From: JBBTQE01 sp038065775
GTDB lineage: Bacteria; Patescibacteriota; Patescibacteriia; Magasanikbacterales; GWA2-37-8
DNA: 6,828 nt
Reading direction: 5' to 3'
Assembly (NCBI GenBank): GCA_038065775.1
Contig: JBBTQE010000026.1
Span: forward strand, 1-6,828
Shown: positions 6,070-6,828 of the stretch, in pieces
How positions within the stretch are numbered: the first letter of the stretch is position 1
Layout: every line of letters starts with the position of its first letter
Translations under genes and position numbers: made by a program
The notes under the pieces: model-generated
What the model saw: only the letters and a program-made list of their open reading frames with translations
What the model was told of the DNA's origin: nothing
The model's database searches: none

Positions 6070-6576
6070 ATGCGCGTCATTCATATTATTCCGTCCGCCT
6101 TTGGCTATTTTGACGATATTAGGTCGCGGGCTTTTAGTATCCTTAACGCTCAACACGAGCTTGGAGTTGAAGTGGAAGCGATCACGCTTCAGTATGAAAG
6201 TCCTTCTCGGTCCGTGAGGCAAGAAGTGGAGGAGTCTTCCCCGGCGGTTCATTCATATCAAGGAGACGCCACTGTGGGCGAAGCCTTCTTGCATCTTGAT
6301 GATTCTGATTTGGTGATCCTGCACGCGTCATTTTTTGGCGCTGGCGGGAAGGTTTTACGCTGGGCAAAAAAAGGCAAAGCGCCCTTTTTTATAGTGTATC
6401 ACGGGCAGATTGTTGTTACGGATTTTTATTCTTTAATTATAAAAATATACAATTGGTACTATTTGCCTCGTCTTTCAAGGCAGGCTGATTATATTCTAGA
6501 TATTCAGGGAGAAAATGGTTTATCCGCCAGGGATATTGCAGAGAAGGCAATGTCGTTGTATAATAGTTTGGTATAA
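6070..6576 (+). CDS. Shortened GT4-like protein: N-terminal domain plus C-terminal helix only
   Basis: A 168-residue protein that starts 4 bases after the methyltransferase stop. Residues 1 to about 145 look like the N-terminal acceptor domain of a GT4 glycosyltransferase: MRVIHIIPSAFGYFDD with the first strand and loop, then SRAFSILNAQHELGVEVEAIT, DLVILHASF (80-88), PFFIVYHGQ (104-112), and FYSLIIKIYNWYYLPRLSRQADYIL, which matches the helix and strand that close this domain. A normal enzyme of about 370 residues would then have a donor-binding domain with E-x7-E; none is present. The last ~20 residues (SARDIAEKAMSLYNSLV) instead resemble the final crossover helix of GT4 enzymes (compare YSWHRHMESLESLYQGLL in the GT4 gene upstream in this operon). 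This suggests an in-frame internal deletion of roughly 200 residues. Catalysis is unlikely unless a separate donor domain exists; it may be a remnant or a non-catalytic partner. The frame is open and the codon use looks normal. Confidence 0.7.
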   Translation: MRVIHIIPSAFGYFDDIRSRAFSILNAQHELGVEVEAITLQYESPSRSVRQEVEESSPAVHSYQGDATVGEAFLHLDDSDLVILHASFFGAGGKVLRWAKKGKAPFFIVYHGQIVVTDFYSLIIKIYNWYYLPRLSRQADYILDIQGENGLSARDIAEKAMSLYNSLV

Positions 6577-6594
6577 AACTCATAGCGAGTTTTT
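6575..6594 (+). terminator. Weak intrinsic terminator candidate at the operon end
   Basis: AAAACTC (6575-6581), a 5-base loop ATAGC, and GAGTTTT (6587-6593) form a 7-bp stem that ends in a run of five T (6590-6594). It overlaps the stop codon of the shortened GT4 gene. Only three of the seven pairs involve the C/T/G core and the T-run is partly within the stem, so strength is uncertain. The palindromic repeat just downstream may also help to block transcription. Confidence 0.4.
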
Positions 6595-6598
6595 CCTG

Positions 6599-6720
6599 TT
6601 GTCTTCCCGAATCCCCATCGCAGGGGTGAGGGATCTCTGTCTGGTGGTTTTCAGACGAACAGGACAGAGATTCCTCCGGAGTTTACACTGAGCGGAGCGA
6701 ATGTGTCGTCGGAATGACAA
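6599..6720. repeat. Imperfectly palindromic MITE-like intergenic element
   Basis: This noncoding block of about 122 bases is richer in GC than the flanking spacer. Its ends are inverted copies: TTGTCTTCCCGA (6599-6610) and TCGGAATGACAA (6709-6720) match at 10 of 12 positions when one is reversed. Inside, GAGGGATCTCTGTC (6628-6641) pairs with GACAGAGATTCCTC (6663-6676) over 14 bp with one G-U pair and a 21-base loop. Smaller hairpins are CCCC/GGGG (6613-6626), the palindrome CTCCGGAG (6674-6681) and ACAC/GTGT (6685-6706). The minus-strand wording TTGTCATTCCGACG...GCTCCGCTCAGTG...GGAGGAATC resembles dispersed palindromic repeats seen in many bacterial genomes. No transposase is present; only one copy lies in the window, so its repetition elsewhere is inferred. 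Confidence 0.6.
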
Positions 6721-6751
6721 ACTAACATTATCATTCGTTTAAACTAAATAT

Positions 6752-6828
6752 ATGGGCAGATTCAAAAAAGGCATGTTTTTAGGCGGTTTATTGGGCGCGG
6801 CTTTAATGTGGCTCAATGTAACGCCAAA
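6752..6828 (+). CDS. Small basic/hydrophobic protein, YtxH-like N-terminus (partial)
   Basis: The first 25 codons of a gene that runs off the right edge. They read MGRFKKGMFLGGLLGAALMW and then LNVTP: a short basic N-terminus followed by a glycine/alanine-rich hydrophobic helix (about residues 8-20). This pattern, with FKKG and GGLLGA, resembles small YtxH/gas-vesicle-protein-like membrane-associated proteins commonly seen in Parcubacteria-type genomes, which usually continue with a charged helical tail. The function of such proteins is unknown. It lies after the palindromic element and probably outside the glycan operon; I see no convincing promoter in the 31 bases between the repeat and the ATG. 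Confidence 0.6.
   Translation, partial: MGRFKKGMFLGGLLGAALMWLNVTP

Noticed and set aside
6599..6720. CRISPR array or tRNA gene
   Set aside because: There are no regularly spaced direct repeats, and the hairpins do not form a cloverleaf with TPsiC-loop or acceptor-end features.
6577..6751. Continuation of the GT4-like gene by a frameshift into the following region
   Set aside because: The region is a palindromic noncoding repeat, and I see no GT4 donor-domain motifs in it in any frame. The missing domain is therefore not simply out of frame downstream.

Overview
The window looks like part of a surface-glycan biosynthesis locus from a bacterium of the candidate phyla radiation (Patescibacteria, Parcubacteria-like). 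Four things suggest this: the AT-rich, tightly packed genes; few clear Shine-Dalgarno sites; a small basic protein at the right edge of the kind often seen in these genomes (opening MGRFKKGMFLGG); and the overall style of the glycosyltransferases. This assignment rests on sequence style, not on a marker gene. The standard genetic code fits: TGA ends one gene and does not occur inside any gene.

Left part (1-1994). Two genes diverge from a very short intergenic region. On the minus strand is the membrane N-terminus (140 residues) of an initiating sugar-phosphate transferase; its catalytic part lies outside the window. On the plus strand is a secreted subtilisin-family (S8) serine protease with a complete catalytic triad and an unrecognised C-terminal region. 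Between them lies a perfectly symmetric -10 sequence (447-459) that could serve both genes.

Centre (2023-6576). A good sigma70-type promoter at 2023-2051 precedes six co-directional genes that overlap or are separated by at most 4 bases, so they are very probably one operon. In order they encode: an NAD-dependent sugar epimerase/decarboxylase-like SDR; a GT2 glycosyltransferase of the polyprenyl-phosphate type; its usual small membrane partner, DUF2304; a full-length GT4 glycosyltransferase; a SAM-dependent methyltransferase; and a 168-residue protein that looks like a GT4 enzyme with most of its C-terminal half missing. Together with the divergent initiating transferase they suggest that a lipid-linked oligosaccharide is started, its nucleotide sugar precursors modified, sugars added from NDP-sugar or polyprenyl-phosphate donors, and the chain methylated. 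No flippase, polymerase or ligase is visible here.

Right part (6575-6828). A weak intrinsic terminator candidate overlaps the last operon stop codon. Next comes a ~122-bp imperfectly palindromic, MITE-like repeat with inverted ends, and then the first 25 codons of a small basic/hydrophobic protein that runs off the window.

The points most worth a second look are the shrunken GT4 protein, the SDR that has a UDP-glucuronate decarboxylase frame but a valine at the catalytic glutamate position, the symmetric divergent promoter, and the palindromic element.
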